Below, piece after piece: positions 26,113 through 37,309 of a DNA stretch of 64,000 nucleotides. This stretch comes from Glandiceps talaboti. Its lineage: Eukaryota; Hemichordata; Enteropneusta; Spengelidae. Position 1 is the stretch's first letter, and the number at the start of each line of letters is the position of its first letter. The position numbers and the translations under genes are program-made. The stretch spans positions 4,552,922-4,616,921 of the forward strand of contig NC_135563.1 of the NCBI RefSeq assembly GCF_964340395.1. Direction: 5' to 3'. The notes under the pieces were generated by a model. It worked only from the letters and a program-made list of their open reading frames with translations, was not told the origin of the DNA and did not search any database.

Positions 26113-29100
26113 AAACAACTTAATTGAAGAACTGTCAGGCCGTTAGCCATATTATTTTGTAAGAATGTTATCTTTGATGTCTAGTTAGGTTAGTCTAGTT
26201 AGATGATTGAAGCAATAACGTGGTAATAAGGTAAAAAGTGTGGTTTGTGGTCAAAAGACTAAGACCCTGATAAGTGTAATACCTACTAGGCAGAAATGTG
26301 CTGAAGGTATCTAGACTAAGAAGTGATCTCAACTCTGATATCCAAAGTACAAAATGTAGGTGAACAAATAACTCTTTTGGGTCAAAAGCCTAAAGCACCA
26401 AAAGTGTGTGGCTGATAAGTCTAATATTTGGTGCTCAATGCCGTTAACACTATTTTTATCTGTCTAAATTTGAGTGTATGCCATTTTACACTTACCATAC
26501 TTGTACATATATTCAATTGTATACATTGTCCTGAGTGTATTTCACATAAATTACAAATATTCAAACCACAGACATTTGTACATAATTGTACAGGATGTAG
26601 CCTTGCACTGATCTCTAAGAATCATTTTATCAGGACTGTCCATGTAGTTTGGATGATTTCACCTTTTGTACTATCAAACTTATTAGTTTTCATGAGTTAT
26701 AGTGTTGATGTGTTTCTGAAATGGTAGTTTCATTTCCATTCTTGTAGTACATCTAAACAGAGTCATAAAAACCAGGTTTTTGGTTCAACTTGTAGTGTTA
26801 GTGTTAGTATGAAATACAAATGAAGTTAATTCAAATGTTAACCAGGGTTATCAGGGTTCATCATGTTGTACCTGAAGTCTAGAATTTCAAAAAAGTTTGG
26901 AAAAATGACTGTACTCAGTGGAAATATCTAGAAAATTAGATCAGCAACGGTATTTAAAATGTTGAAAATTTTCCATTACATGTATTTTAGTTTTACAAAA
27001 AAATGTTCCCGTGCAATCAAGTTTGATAACATTCTGTTGATGAGATGTGCCATGCATGAAATGCCAACAATTCCTGTTCTGTAAAACTGCCTCAAGTCAA
27101 TTGACAGTCAGCAAGTTAGATGTACTTCTCTTTAGTCCTTCAACACATTACATTAATTTTTTTACTATAAAAGTAATGACAAATTCTGGAAAAAAGCTTG
27201 ACTACAGGCTGAAATTTATTAAGTTTGAACTGTGGAAGTGTAAAGTAGTAGTTACTATAGTAGTAAGGAGAACTCTTAGAAAATGATTTGAATACTTGTG
27301 AAATTCAAGTAAATTTATCTACAGACTGTTGAGTCTACAGCTGTAGCCAAGCATATGTTTTCAGCTGTTATATGAAATTCTTAGTTTAAATGACAGCATA
27401 TCTGACAGTATGTATGTCATGTAATTCTTTAGACTGGATTACAGGATGTATCTTATGTCAAATGTCTAGGGCTTTGTAACCTTCCACTAGTACAGTCTAG
27501 CTGACCTACATGTACATTACTTAGCAAGCTTTTGAGGACAGCTACATCTTTGTCGCTAACTTTTGCTTTGAGGACAACCGTGGCCAGTCAAATTATGGGG
27601 TCAGAGGTCACATTTTACATTCAAATTGGATGTACGATGTTAGAGATTTTGCACAAATTTTTAGAAAACTATGCACCTTTCATTGGTCATAATATGAGCA
27701 GGCTCTGTGCAGACCTTCAAGACCCAAATCTTGTCATACCACTTTTTATGGCAAAAGAAGACCTTTTTTCATACCAAAGCTTTAAGTTTTAACAACAAAA
27801 GCATAGCCTTGCTCCAACCTGAGTGCAGTTAATAGGACTCCTTTCACATGAACCCTTTCTGTATTGTTGTCTATGACAATAGACCTGTTTCTGGTTCCAA
27901 GATGCATTGCACATCTCTCCATACAATATTACAATGCCATGTACTATGTACATGCTGAGGGGTTTGCACATGCTACTCAGGGGGATGGTGGTCACCTGAC
28001 CGTACCCTGGGTTCACCTGTAAAACCCCTCTCTGCCATTGATGGTGTTTAGTCTTTGTTCTATAAAAGCACTCATAATCAAAGAGGTCAACATGTTTTTC
28101 CATCATTTCCTGATGAAAAATGTTATTTCAAACGTATTAAAGACAAACAAGACTAACATAAGCGACGTGCGCTCGTGCAATGCATCTTGGAACTGGAAAA
28201 TCGACTATTGCCAACAACCCAGGTAGTCACTTTTATAAACATGGTTATTACATTAATATAAAGAAGGCACAAATAGTTATTTCAGTGACATTTTTATTGT
28301 AACAGGCATTAGAAGCTTTGTCAGCTGAAAAAGAGGCCATGAGAGATCAATATGAGAGAGAATTAGATACAACTAGAATGACAGCTCAAGACGAGAAAAT
28401 GAAACTCAAGGAAGATCATGAAGAGAACATAAAGGATCTTCAAAAACGTCAAAAGGAAAAACTTGATGACGTGCAGAGACTTGCTAAAGAGCAAATGGAA
28501 AGCCTTAAAAAGGTATGGATTTAGTGTTATGAGGAACTGTCAGACTAACATTAAAGGGGCAATGTCTGTAACTTTATGAGTCTTGATGATTACAATGTAC
28601 CTGTTTTCTGTATTGAAATAATACCTATTGTATTTCAACTACTAAAACATGGTGAATCGTATTGAGCAACTGGTAATGCTATTGAACAGAAAAATTACAT
28701 TGTGACACACTGTGCCACTATAACAAACACAAATACCATTGTAGGAAAATATCATTTTCTCTTCCAATACTCAATGATTTTAACACTACTTATTTCGATA
28801 TACAAAGCACTTTCTCATGACTAACTCACATTGATGTGCACTTTGTTACACATATATATAGTACTTGGAACATGCAATCTTTGCTTCTACTAATCAAATA
28901 TAGATTGAAGAACTTTGCAAACCAGCCATTTTGAATGATGTGTTATGGGAAATATATTATTTTAGTTATAAACAAAAGTCAGGTATTGCTGTTCTAAACA
29001 ATCGTGTCACATTGTAATATAACCATAAACAAATCCAGTCTTGGTTACCAGACCCATAAACCATGGGCTATCCTTTTGACCACCCAAATGATATGTTGTA

Positions 29101-29892
29101 TATAGTTCTTTGCATCTGAGCATGCTCTGTTTGGAGTGCAAACTGACCATAAAATACCACATTATAATGTCCTACTTTCTCATTTTCCTTGATAAGGAAC
29201 TAGAAAAGAAACTGGAAGAAGAAAAAGATAAATTATGGAAAGAAAATGAAGCGATACAAGCAGAGCTTGACAAAGTCAAAGAAGAACTGACAGAAAAATT
29301 GCAGAGAGCTGAGGCAGAGATAGCGAGACTATCAAAACTTGTAGAAGATAGTGAACAAGGACTTGGATCAGCTAGTTCTCATATCAATAGTCTTAAAGAT
29401 GTTAATAATAAACTGCAAACAGAGCTAGATCATACAAAGTCTAACCTCAGAAGTTCTGAAAGTGAAGTCAGTACGCTTAAGGTAAGTGAAATGCTGTATG
29501 ACTCCATGTGATGGTTGCCATGCCTATAGATTTGTATGATGGTTGCTGTACCAACACCTATATTGATGTATTTGATTGGTGATCTGTCCATTTGAAATTT
29601 AAAAAAAATATCCATCCAACCTCTGATGAACTATTCCAGCAAAGATTTTTTATTTTCAGAAAATAAGTTTTCGAGAGACATCGGGTGCTTTCACAGTTAT
29701 TTTATCTGCAGTATTTTATTGTACTGTTACTATGATTTATATAATTCTAGTCTAGTGAGTATAAAAAAATAATAAAAGTTACATATGGTATTAACAATAA
29801 AAGCAATTCAGGTATAATTGCTCATAGTTTTCTGGTCAAGTTGCATCATGAAGGCACTTTAACATTTTAGTCAGCTCTACTCCTGCCTGCCA

Positions 29893-29960
<68 letters not shown>

Positions 29961-32900
29961 CTAGTATGTGTAATACTGATGGTGAATTTCAACTTTACAT
30001 TTTATATGTAGATTTGCTCATTCATTCACTTTCTATTGAAGGTATTACAATCATTAAGTTATCCATTAAAACAAACCCCAAAAGAAAGCATCACACTTCA
30101 GATTCATTGCTATATTTTGATTCTACCGTAATGTACATGAAGATGATATTATAACTGTACATTGTCCTTATTTACCCTGTCAACAGACTGATATTGAAAG
30201 ACTGAAGAAGGAACGAAGCAGTCAGATGGAGTCAGCTAGGCTTGAATTGAAGACTAAATTAGATCAGCTGTCTAAAGATTTAGATAATAAGTGGGCTGAC
30301 ACTCTCAGGTAGGCTAGCTGACAAGTAATCATTTTTGACTTGAATGTATTCTGAAGATCAAATGGTGCATCGCAACATGAAAATGGGTATATTATTAGAG
30401 GCCTATGTCAAATTGGTCTGAAAATTTTTAAGATAGTTGTTTGGCAGATCTATAGAAAGTGTTGGTCCTGAAGAAAAGAATGATCTTATCTAATCGTTAT
30501 GGCACCACTGATATGATATTAGTAATGTGAGAACATGGGAGTGAATAGTGAGCCTTTAAGTACCAATGGGCACCAACCAGAGGTATTCTAGGAATGACTT
30601 GCAGTTATGTATACACTTACATTGTATACACCTACATGTATGTGTGTCACGCTACATGTAATAGTCAGATATGCTTCTTGATAAGTTTTGGTGTGTGTTC
30701 AACACAGTGTTGTGTATCTACATGCTGGGCCTTGGTTACACAGTCTGCCACTTGGGAAGTGTTGACAATGTTGTATTTTGATTCTACAGACAAGAATGTC
30801 ATAAACTACGTATGGAGTTAACTGATCAACACAATGAAGACAAAAGAGCCACACTTCAACAAATAGCACTACTAAAAGACCAAGAAATGGAGGCTGCTAA
30901 GCAAGGCTGGCAACTCAAAATGGAAGATCTCTTGAAAGAGGTATAGTATATTGATGCTGTAGACACCAACTTTTATATGGTTTTCTCCAACTCAAGTCAT
31001 TCTATAAGGTGTCGATACAAATTATGTAACTACTACTAGTACTACAACCCTTTAGCATGACTAAGGTTTAGCCTACTGTAAGACACTAACATAAATCATG
31101 GAAACTTTATAAAACGTGTTCAATAGTAGTCAGTTTCTTAAAGCTTACAAATTATCAATTATTATTTCAGATCAATTGACATTATATTAATGGAATCATG
31201 ATGGTTGAATGATTAGAGTGGCCAACTCAGAATTTGTAACATGCAGATTTGCACCTCATTTTTTACAATTTGTTTTTGGAAAGACTGAGCCACTTCATCA
31301 CTATTGTGTCCCAGCAACCCAGCTGTATAAATGGGAACCTGGTAGGATAGAGGGTACTATGTGAAGAATTTAATCTTATGTCTGTACAGATGTAATTTGC
31401 TCCCAGGGAGGTTGAAGTATAAAGTATAAAGGGCCATGATTATGATATTATAGGTGTGGGCCAGGGGGTAATGATTTTAAAACACACCAGGGGTAATGAC
31501 TTTAAAGCACTTTGTCGGAAAGTGTTGTATAAATATTAACTATTAATAGTATTATACAATTTATATGATTACTTCCTATGTATTGTAGATTTCTACTTTG
31601 AAAAGAAGTTTATCAGACAAGACTCAAGAAGCTTCTGATGATGCTAGTAAGTTAAGAGAGGAAATGGAAATAGAACTTGCACACCTTAGACAACGTATGA
31701 ATGATGCTGCAGATGAATATGGGAAAAAAGTGGCAGCCATTGAATCAGCTCATATACAGGAAAAGAGGAATTTAGAGGAAGGAAAGCAGAGAGATCTCAA
31801 GGTCAGTTATTTACTAAATACTAGTATTAATCCTTGTAATCAATGATAACTCTTAACAGTACACTTCAAATATGTATTCTAAAACTGTGGCAATGTAGTA
31901 TGTGCCTTGGGAATAAACTTATGAAACTTTTGCTCTTGTTTTGTACTAGAAAACTCTAACCCATTCTCATTTCAAATGAAAAAAACCAGGGGTCACCATC
32001 AGTTAAGTACAGGGCAAAATGATCTTTACTTAAAATTAAACAATTTTAGAATGCAAAATGGCCATGGGGTGTATGCCCAGCAGTGAAAGTTAATGAAGTA
32101 TACACTACATGGCAGTTCTTTGCTGTAAGGTATATTTACATGGTGTCTAGTAGTTTATGATTGAATGTCTTGATATATTATAGGATCTAGAAGACAGACT
32201 GAAGAAAAGTCATGGGGATGAAATCAGTGCACAAATACTGGCCAACAAAGTAGCAATTGAAGCAACTAAAGATGAAGCAGAGAAGAAGAGACTGACAGAC
32301 ATAGAAGATCTTAAGTCTGGTCACCATCAACATATAGGTAGGTTTCCATGGCAATATATTTCTTAGTCAGAGTATCTGATACTTGTCAACTTATAGATGA
32401 ATGTTTTAGACTATAGTCAGCACAACTTCAATATAATTCTCATATTGTCAATATACTGATGAATTTTCTCTATTTTAGTTAGCTGTCAGTCGTTCAACTT
32501 GAGGGTTATATGGCTATGTGCATATTTAAGTCCACATAGGACACATTGGTTAATATACCAACCAACAGTCTGTGCTCATGACCAAAATATTCCAAACCAT
32601 GCATCCAAACAGTGTGTTTATTGCACTGATTGTCCATCTCTTAGACCCATCTTCTGTCCAACATCCATTGCGTCCTTGAAGACTTACAAATAATGAAATG
32701 GCCACCAACTGCAATAACAGTGGCAAACACTTGGTCCTACATGTATCTCTGTCTCTATCCCAAAACTGTGGTAGTAGTAGTAGTACTAGTAGAGTTCTTA
32801 TTGGAATCTAGTTTTTAAAGTAACTATGTAGCTTTCATTTGAATCACTCAGATGTCATCATCATAATGATGTTATGCTATGCAGTCAGGTGACCTAATGG

Positions 32901-35900
32901 GTGATTCGGATGAAAAATACGTAGTTGCTTCAAAAACTAGATTCCAAAAAGTAACTTTATTACTACTACTACTACTGCTATATCAAATTGAGTCATGTAT
33001 CAATTCCTATTCTACAATAGCTGTGATGTTACTTTAGGTAAACAAAAAACAAAATAGGACTTTGCAAGTCAATGAAAATTACAAATAGAGCATGTGGTTT
33101 TGTCTTGATTTCAGAGAAAGTAAAAACAGAACAACACAAAAGACATTTGGCAGAGATGGAGCAGTTTTCTAGAGCACATAAAACACAGATGGCAGCCGTC
33201 AAGATGGAATTAGAGAGAGCCATTGAATTGAAACAAAGACAGGTTAGTGTGGAGGGTTAGAAAACACAGATATTGCTTCATTTCAAATGATTTCAATGGT
33301 ATGTAGTGTGAATGGCAGTCTACATGGAAATTCGTAACATCATTTAATAGGGACTGTCACTGCAGGACATATAAAGGCATTATCGTAAACCTTGTGGAGA
33401 GTCATCTCTTGATTTTACACACTTAAATTATAATTGCCAAGAAACATGGAGTTGAAACTTGTTCCTCATTCATTGTTTGGTGACGGTCCTTGTCATGACA
33501 GGTATTGTCTCAAGGGAGTCAGTAGACAATGTATCTGTAATAACAGAACATGCTGTACATTTTCATGGTTGGTGAAAGCATTTTGGTGCTAAGTTTTAAT
33601 TTATCTGTAAGTATTTGTCTGCACAGATAAGTCTTCATAAAATATATTGAATTATTGCTTTATTTGAAGGTAGTTACAATGTGAGAGACAGAGAGACAGA
33701 CAGAGACAGAGACAGAGTCAGCGAGCGAGAGAGAAAGAGAGAGTGTGTATGTGTGTACGCGAGATTTGTAAATTCTGACAAGATTCTAAATTATGTTTTG
33801 TAGGAAATGGAACACAGAGATAAAGTACAGGATCTGCAAGAAGATCTTCGACATAGAGAAAGACATATTGATAATGTGGAAGCTGATATTAGAGAACTAA
33901 AAGAAAGTATATCACAACTAAATAAGGAATTAGACTTCAAGGGACAGGAGGTTTTGAAAATACGAAGTGAAACAAATGCCAAACTTAGGTAAGTATCATG
34001 TGAAGTGTTTGACTTGAGTTGCAAGAATCAATGATGTAAACACATACTATGATACAGAATGGCCACAAGTCATGTATTTTGTTGTTTGAACACATACAAC
34101 TAAGCATGTATGTCGTTTAATTACATATAATTCCTCAATGTTTTTCTTCATTCAGACAAGGAAAGTATGAGTGACCTAAGGGGCCTTGTCACTACAAGTC
34201 GCTAGACGAGTAGTGACAAACCCTTAGGTCTTAAGTATTTTCCAGCTGAATGAAGTAAACTATTGGAAAATAATAAAATTATACCTCCTCAAGCATTATT
34301 TTGAAAAATAGAGAAAAAGAATGGTGAATTTGAACATTAGAATCACATTTCAAGCACCACAGAACCAGTGATGTAGACATGGGTTGTCGTGACATAGAAC
34401 AAATAGGGTATAAAATCTATATTTTCTGTTCAAAGACAATAATTTTGTTATAGTGTGGTATTCTATGCAGTGTTACATAATGTACATGCTATCATTTTAA
34501 GTTCACAAAATGAACTTTTATTTCCGAAATTTGCCATTTTGATATAAAATATGTTATAACGCAGAACCAAATGCCACATGAGTGTGATTGTGGGAACTCG
34601 GTTGGCAAAGGTGTATTTACAGTCTTACTTGCAGTGTTCTCTGCTGCTATTTCACACGCTATGTTCATGAAAGTATGACCAGAGGGAACAGTGCAAAATA
34701 TCCAGAGTATGTCACACTGATAGTGAAGTACTTGTACATCATGGGTTGCCTGTCATAGTATCAGTGTTTTGACTATTGATGATATCTACTTTTCTATCGA
34801 CTCAGGAAACAAGAAGCAGAATTAGCACGTAAACACCAAAAACAGATGGATGGGGTTGCTGCCGAACATTTGAGGGAAACACAGAATATGTTAGGAGAAT
34901 TTAACAGAGCTCAAGAACTATTAAAGGATAAAATATCAGCATTACAAATCATGTAAGTTATCAAGCCTAACAAGTTGAAATATGTGTATGTCATATACTT
35001 GCATTTTACGATGTTATTCCCAATATTTTTCTTCGTTCAGCCAAGCAAAATATGAGTGACCTAAGGGGCTTTGCCAAAAATTGTGGGGGTTGTTGACAAA
35101 ATCCCGAGGTCACCAAGTATTTTCTGCTGGAATGAAGACAAATATTGGGGAATGACATAATTATACCAGCGCCAGTAATATCAAAGAAAAATTGGGGAAA
35201 GTAATGGCAATCTTGAACATTTTGACTTGTATTTCGAACAGAAGAACCAATGAGATATAGACTCATGTTGTCATTAGATAGAATGACCAGGGTATAAATT
35301 CAATATTTTTTTTGTGCAACTTAGCTTGTGCATGGTATAATTACATTTCTATACAGTATTGTATCAGTATACACAGCTACAACCAAAGAACCCAGTGATG
35401 ACATCAATACCGCAACTTTTGAGTCAAATATATACAGTGCTCAAATAAATGAATTAATCCTAAACTATCATCAGTTGTAATTTTCACTGTTTAAGGGGAA
35501 AAAGGGGAAATGAATGTGAATCTTGAATCATTGGTATTCATTCTGTTTGTGTTACAGGCTGGAAGAAGCTGAAGACAGATATGCTAGGAGAGAGTCTAGA
35601 ACAGAAGATGTAGAACTTATACAACAGTTGAAAGAAGCAGTGTTGGAGAGAGAAGCTGTCATGAAACAACTTATAGTAAGTAATCATGACATCTCAAATG
35701 GACCACAGTCTGTAACTTTGTGCTATCTGGTGGTTACTTTTATTTTACAGTGAAATATCTAAGAAAGATGTACATTATTTCAGCTAATAAAACATGTCAA
35801 ATCATGTGTAGTAAGTGGTGAAGTTATCATGTACAAATGAAATAGTGAAAGTTTGGACGGAATGTTTTCAGGCACAAAATAATTTGGAACATACCACAGT

Positions 35901-37309
35901 CTTGGTTTCCAGGCATTTTTGTGTATATATTTAACTACCTCTATCACAGATTTGCTTCAAATCGGTTTTACTGTGTATTGTTATATTCATTTTATTCATG
36001 AATTGAGTGAAAATATGTTTTCAATTATAGACTGGCAATGCCACCACTGTAACTAAGCTAATTAAGGTTATTTATACAGATTGACTTCTAACAGCTGTTA
36101 GTGTTTGCCAAGAAATACCTACATCCATTAAAGTAATTACCAGGGTCCAGTTACTCAAGTTTTTAGCCTTAATTGACAGCATACCATCATGTGTACAGGG
36201 ACTGAGCATTAAAACACTCAAACCATTCATTAACACTGACTTTTGAGCTCTGTAACTTAGTTCCTTTCATTATGTTTCCTGAATGAGAGGTTAATAAAAG
36301 GCCAGCCTGGTCAGGAAATGCTTTTAATAGATCATTTTGTGTGGGGTGGATACAGTGCAATTGTCACTCTTTTTACAATCACGATAGTCATATTCCTGTG
36401 TCATGCACATGATATAAAATATGTAATTTATTCATTCAAATAAAGTAGAATATTCCTCACTGGTTTATTATTCACACACATATATCATTATTATATTGTG
36501 AGTTAGAATCTCATCAGTGTCATACATCAACTTGTACATTGCAGGATGAAAAGAAATACTTCCAAATGGAGCTTGTCAACAGAGAAACTAATTTCAACAA
36601 GGTTTTCAATGCTAATCCTAATGTTGGTGTTCTTAATCCATTGTCTGTAGGAAAGGTAAGTTCTTTTCACCGTTCTGTTTTTATTTTGTCTGTCTCAGCA
36701 ATACCCATACTCTGACCATTGGTGGCGCTCTTCTACATTGTTCTTCCAGAACTGTAGGGGATTTACTATCTACAATGAACCCCAGCCTGTTTCACAAACT
36801 TGGTGGATGTGGTGCTCATGACAAATCAGCCTATACTCTAGAGGTTGCAATCCTCACACACTCCATATGGGGGGGGGGGGGGGTATGGGGGGGTTAGAGA
36901 CAACGTGGTGCTCAGTGAGTAAAATATGGGAATTACAAACAGTTCTAAATTACTCTGTAATCTCCACTGCAAACGTTTCTATATTTCTAAACTCATTCCA
37001 TCCTACAGTTCAAAACAAACTGTTAGTAAAATCTGTTCTTAGAAAAACTTATTAACTTTCTTTCTGCTATTTTCTCATTTACAGAAGAAAAAAGGCAGTG
37101 CTGGTAGTCTTGGAAGTGGCAGTGGTAACCTAGAGAAAATGGCTCAAAGATTTGTCAGTGCTCCAAGCTTAAATACTTTTGGTAATTCTAAACTAGAACC
37201 GTTGAGAGATTCACCAGTACATGATAGACAGTTGAACCCAAACAGACCCTTACATGATCCATTATCTATAAACCCACGTCCCCCTCCACCTAAAAAGTTC
37301 TTGCAGTGA
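15396..37309 (+). CDS. FAM184A: FAM184-family coiled-coil protein (FAM184A-like), complete 16-exon gene
   Basis: Sixteen coding exons joined by GT-AG introns keep one frame: 15396-15530, 22032-22895, 24290-24410, 25820-26001, 28306-28512, 29197-29481, 30187-30308, 30790-30940, 31589-31801, 32184-32337, 33115-33242, 33804-33988, 34806-34952, 35558-35675, 36545-36655, 37085-37309. The product is 1,115 residues, close to the roughly 1,140 of vertebrate FAM184A. Family signatures are KMSKKIAQLTK running into VIYALNTKNDEHE across the first junction, SEQGLGSA, KMELERAIELKQRQ, ELDFKGQEVLKIRSE and ELVNRETNFNKVFN. The protein is almost wholly heptad-rich coiled coil, with a short basic and proline-rich tail, and has no signal peptide or membrane segment. 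The family's biochemical role is not established. Similarity fits FAM184A better than FAM184B, but an invertebrate single-copy gene may predate that split. Confidence 0.95.
16685..17101. mobile_element. 395-bp non-autonomous DNA transposon with 11-bp target duplication
   Basis: AAAGTACCCTT occurs on both sides (16685-16695 and 17091-17101). The enclosed 395-bp element begins AGTCTAGTTCCTGAC and ends with the exact inverse GTCAGGAACTAGACT. Imperfect inversion continues inward for tens of bases (TATGTACTATG / CATGTAGTATG; GTCTAGTCAATCCC / GAATTGACTAGATG). There is no transposase frame. A 9-11-bp duplication would fit a MULE-type mobiliser, which is inference. Confidence 0.85.
18829..19180 (+). 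mobile_element. Palindrome-headed repeat, copy 1
   Basis: The head (about 120 bp) is a long imperfect palindrome: TTTCAGCCGAGGAAAATACG, GTGACCTA-taaggg..., then CCCTTAGGTCA, TATTTTCTACCTGATGAAG. The tail contains CGCAGAACCAC...GTAGACATGG and TTGTTCAAAGACA. Other copies lie at 19215-19545 (inverted), 34135-34460 and 35012-35350. Confidence 0.75.
19215..19545 (-). mobile_element. Palindrome-headed repeat, copy 2 (inverted)
   Basis: Reverse-complement relative of copies 3 and 4. The minus strand reads AGAACCAGTGATGTAGACAT and TTGTCGTGACATAGA, matching copy 3 almost exactly. The head at about 19395-19535 carries ATGACCTAAGG / CCTCAGGTCACTCAT arms. It lies tail to tail with copy 1. Confidence 0.75.
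22032..22895 (+). CDS. FAM184A: FAM184 exon 2 (residues 46-333)
   Basis: The largest exon, phase 0 at both ends (acceptor TTGTTGCAG, donor GTAATT). It carries most of the conserved FAM184 N-terminal domain, from VIYALNTKNDEHE to SLNISRQ, with continuous heptads. Confidence 0.95.
24290..24410 (+). CDS. FAM184A: FAM184 exon 3 (residues 334-374)
   Basis: Acceptor CTTTGATAG, donor GTAAGT, ends in phase 1. Encodes LAYAKQEASTAMTRLKQ and continues to ELLSKS. Confidence 0.9.
25820..26001 (+). CDS. FAM184A: FAM184 exon 4 (residues 374-434)
   Basis: Enters in phase 1 and leaves in phase 0 at GTAAGG. Two in-frame acceptors 9 bases apart (TTTTTAG at 25819, ATTTTAG at 25828) are possible. The upstream one keeps the exact spacing of KxSxIGxLxAT in vertebrate FAM184A and was chosen. 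Confidence 0.9.
26075..26112. repeat. (TGTC)n microsatellite
   Basis: About nine uninterrupted TCTG units in intron 4, just downstream of exon 4. Confidence 0.95.
26113..27864 (+). other. FAM184 intron 4, left part
   Basis: Intronic. No recognised gene or repeat family apart from the bordering microsatellite and inverted-repeat element. Confidence 0.6.
27865..28216. mobile_element. Possible 350-bp inverted-repeat element
   Basis: A left arm ending CTGGTTCCAAGATGCATTGCAC (27891-27912) is mirrored by GTGCAATGCATCTTGG-AACTGG (28175-28196). Weaker inversion continues outward (GACAATAG / CTATTGCC, TTGTTG / CAACAA). The interior has no transposase frame and no clear target duplication was found. 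Confidence 0.6.
28306..28512 (+). CDS. FAM184A: FAM184 exon 5 (residues 435-503)
   Basis: Phase 0 on both sides (acceptor TTGTAACAG, donor GTATGG). Charged coiled coil with YERELDTTRM, aligned with the YYERELKNLQ segment of vertebrate FAM184A. Confidence 0.92.
29197..29481 (+). CDS. FAM184A: FAM184 exon 6 (residues 504-598)
   Basis: Acceptor CCTTGATAAG, donor GTAAGTG, phase 0 throughout. Contains the highly conserved SEQGLGSA followed by an LDxTKxxL-type segment. Confidence 0.93.
29895..29960. repeat. (ACA)n microsatellite
   Basis: About 22 ACA units in intron 6. Confidence 0.97.
30187..30308 (+). CDS. FAM184A: FAM184 exon 7 (residues 599-639)
   Basis: Acceptor TCAACAG, donor GTAGGC after two bases of an Arg codon (phase 2). 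Contains DLDNKWADTLR, matching DLEIKWTENLR of vertebrates. Confidence 0.92.
30790..30940 (+). CDS. FAM184A: FAM184 exon 8 (residues 639-689)
   Basis: Completes the split Arg codon and continues QECHKLRMEL, then KQGWQLKMEDLLKE, the counterpart of DSWQKKVEDLLNQ. Leaves in phase 0 at GTATAG. Confidence 0.92.
31589..31801 (+). CDS. FAM184A: FAM184 exon 9 (residues 690-760)
   Basis: Acceptor TATTGTAG, donor GTCAGT, phase 0. Encodes ISTLKRSLSDKTQE and a long charged helix. Confidence 0.9.
32184..32337 (+). CDS. FAM184A: FAM184 exon 10 (residues 761-812)
   Basis: Acceptor ATTATAG, donor GTAGGT, leaves in phase 1. Encodes DLEDRLKKSHGDE through DLKSGHHQHI. Confidence 0.9.
33115..33242 (+). CDS. FAM184A: FAM184 exon 11 (residues 812-854)
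   Basis: Acceptor TGATTTCAG, donor GTTAGT. Contains AAVKMELERAIELKQRQ, one of the most conserved blocks of the family. Confidence 0.93.
33682..33745. repeat. (GA)n-rich microsatellite
   Basis: Imperfect GAGA/GACA run close upstream of exon 12. Confidence 0.9.
33804..33988 (+). CDS. FAM184A: FAM184 exon 12 (residues 855-916)
   Basis: Acceptor TTTTGTAG, donor GTAAGT, phase 2 exit. Contains DLQEDLRHRERHI and ELDFKGQEVLKIRSE, near-identical to vertebrate FAM184A. Confidence 0.95.
34135..34460 (+). mobile_element. Palindrome-headed repeat, copy 3
   Basis: Head 34135-34262 carries TTCTTCATTCAG, GTGACCTAAGGGGCCTTGTC and the inverse GACAAACCCTTAGGTC...CTGAATGAAG. The tail carries AGAACCAGTGATGTAGACAT and TTGTCGTGACATAGAAC. 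It lies in FAM184 intron 12. Confidence 0.8.
34806..34952 (+). CDS. FAM184A: FAM184 exon 13 (residues 916-965)
   Basis: Enters phase 2 and leaves phase 2 at GTAAGT. Encodes KQEAELARKHQKQMDG and AEHLRETQNMLGEFNRAQELL, matching the DHLREKNIMRADFNKTNELL segment of FAM184A. Confidence 0.93.
35012..35350 (+). mobile_element. Palindrome-headed repeat, copy 4
   Basis: Head 35012-35155 carries TTCTTCGTTCAGCCAAGC, GTGACCTAAGGGGCTTTG and inverse arms AAATCCCGAGGTCAC, GGAATGAAGACAAATATTGG. The tail carries GAAGAACCAATGAGATATAG and AGCTTGTGCATGGTATAA; the latter matches copy 1. It lies in FAM184 intron 13. Confidence 0.75.
35558..35675 (+). CDS. FAM184A: FAM184 exon 14 (residues 965-1004)
   Basis: Acceptor TGTGTTACAG, donor GTAAGT. 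Contains RYARRESRTEDVELIQQLKE, the counterpart of the YLMRESKPEDIQMI block. Confidence 0.94.
36545..36655 (+). CDS. FAM184A: FAM184 exon 15 (residues 1005-1041)
   Basis: Acceptor ACATTGCAG, donor GTAAGT, phase 0. Encodes KYFQMELVNRETNFNKVFN and NPNVGVLNPL, the strongest C-terminal FAM184 signature. Confidence 0.96.
36869..36893. repeat. Poly-G tract
   Basis: Fifteen consecutive Gs followed by a second shorter run in intron 15. Base count here is prone to sequencing error. Confidence 0.85.
37085..37309 (+). CDS. FAM184A: FAM184 exon 16, last coding exon (residues 1042-1115)
   Basis: Acceptor CATTTACAG. Encodes a basic KKKGSAGSLGSGSG linker, RFVSAPSLNTFG (counterpart of NRFVSVPNLSAL), DSPVHDRQ and a proline-rich end RPPPPKKFLQ before TGA at 37307-37309. 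Confidence 0.95.
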   Translation, partial: KKKGSAGSLGSGSGNLEKMAQRFVSAPSLNTFGNSKLEPLRDSPVHDRQLNPNRPLHDPLSINPRPPPPKKFLQ

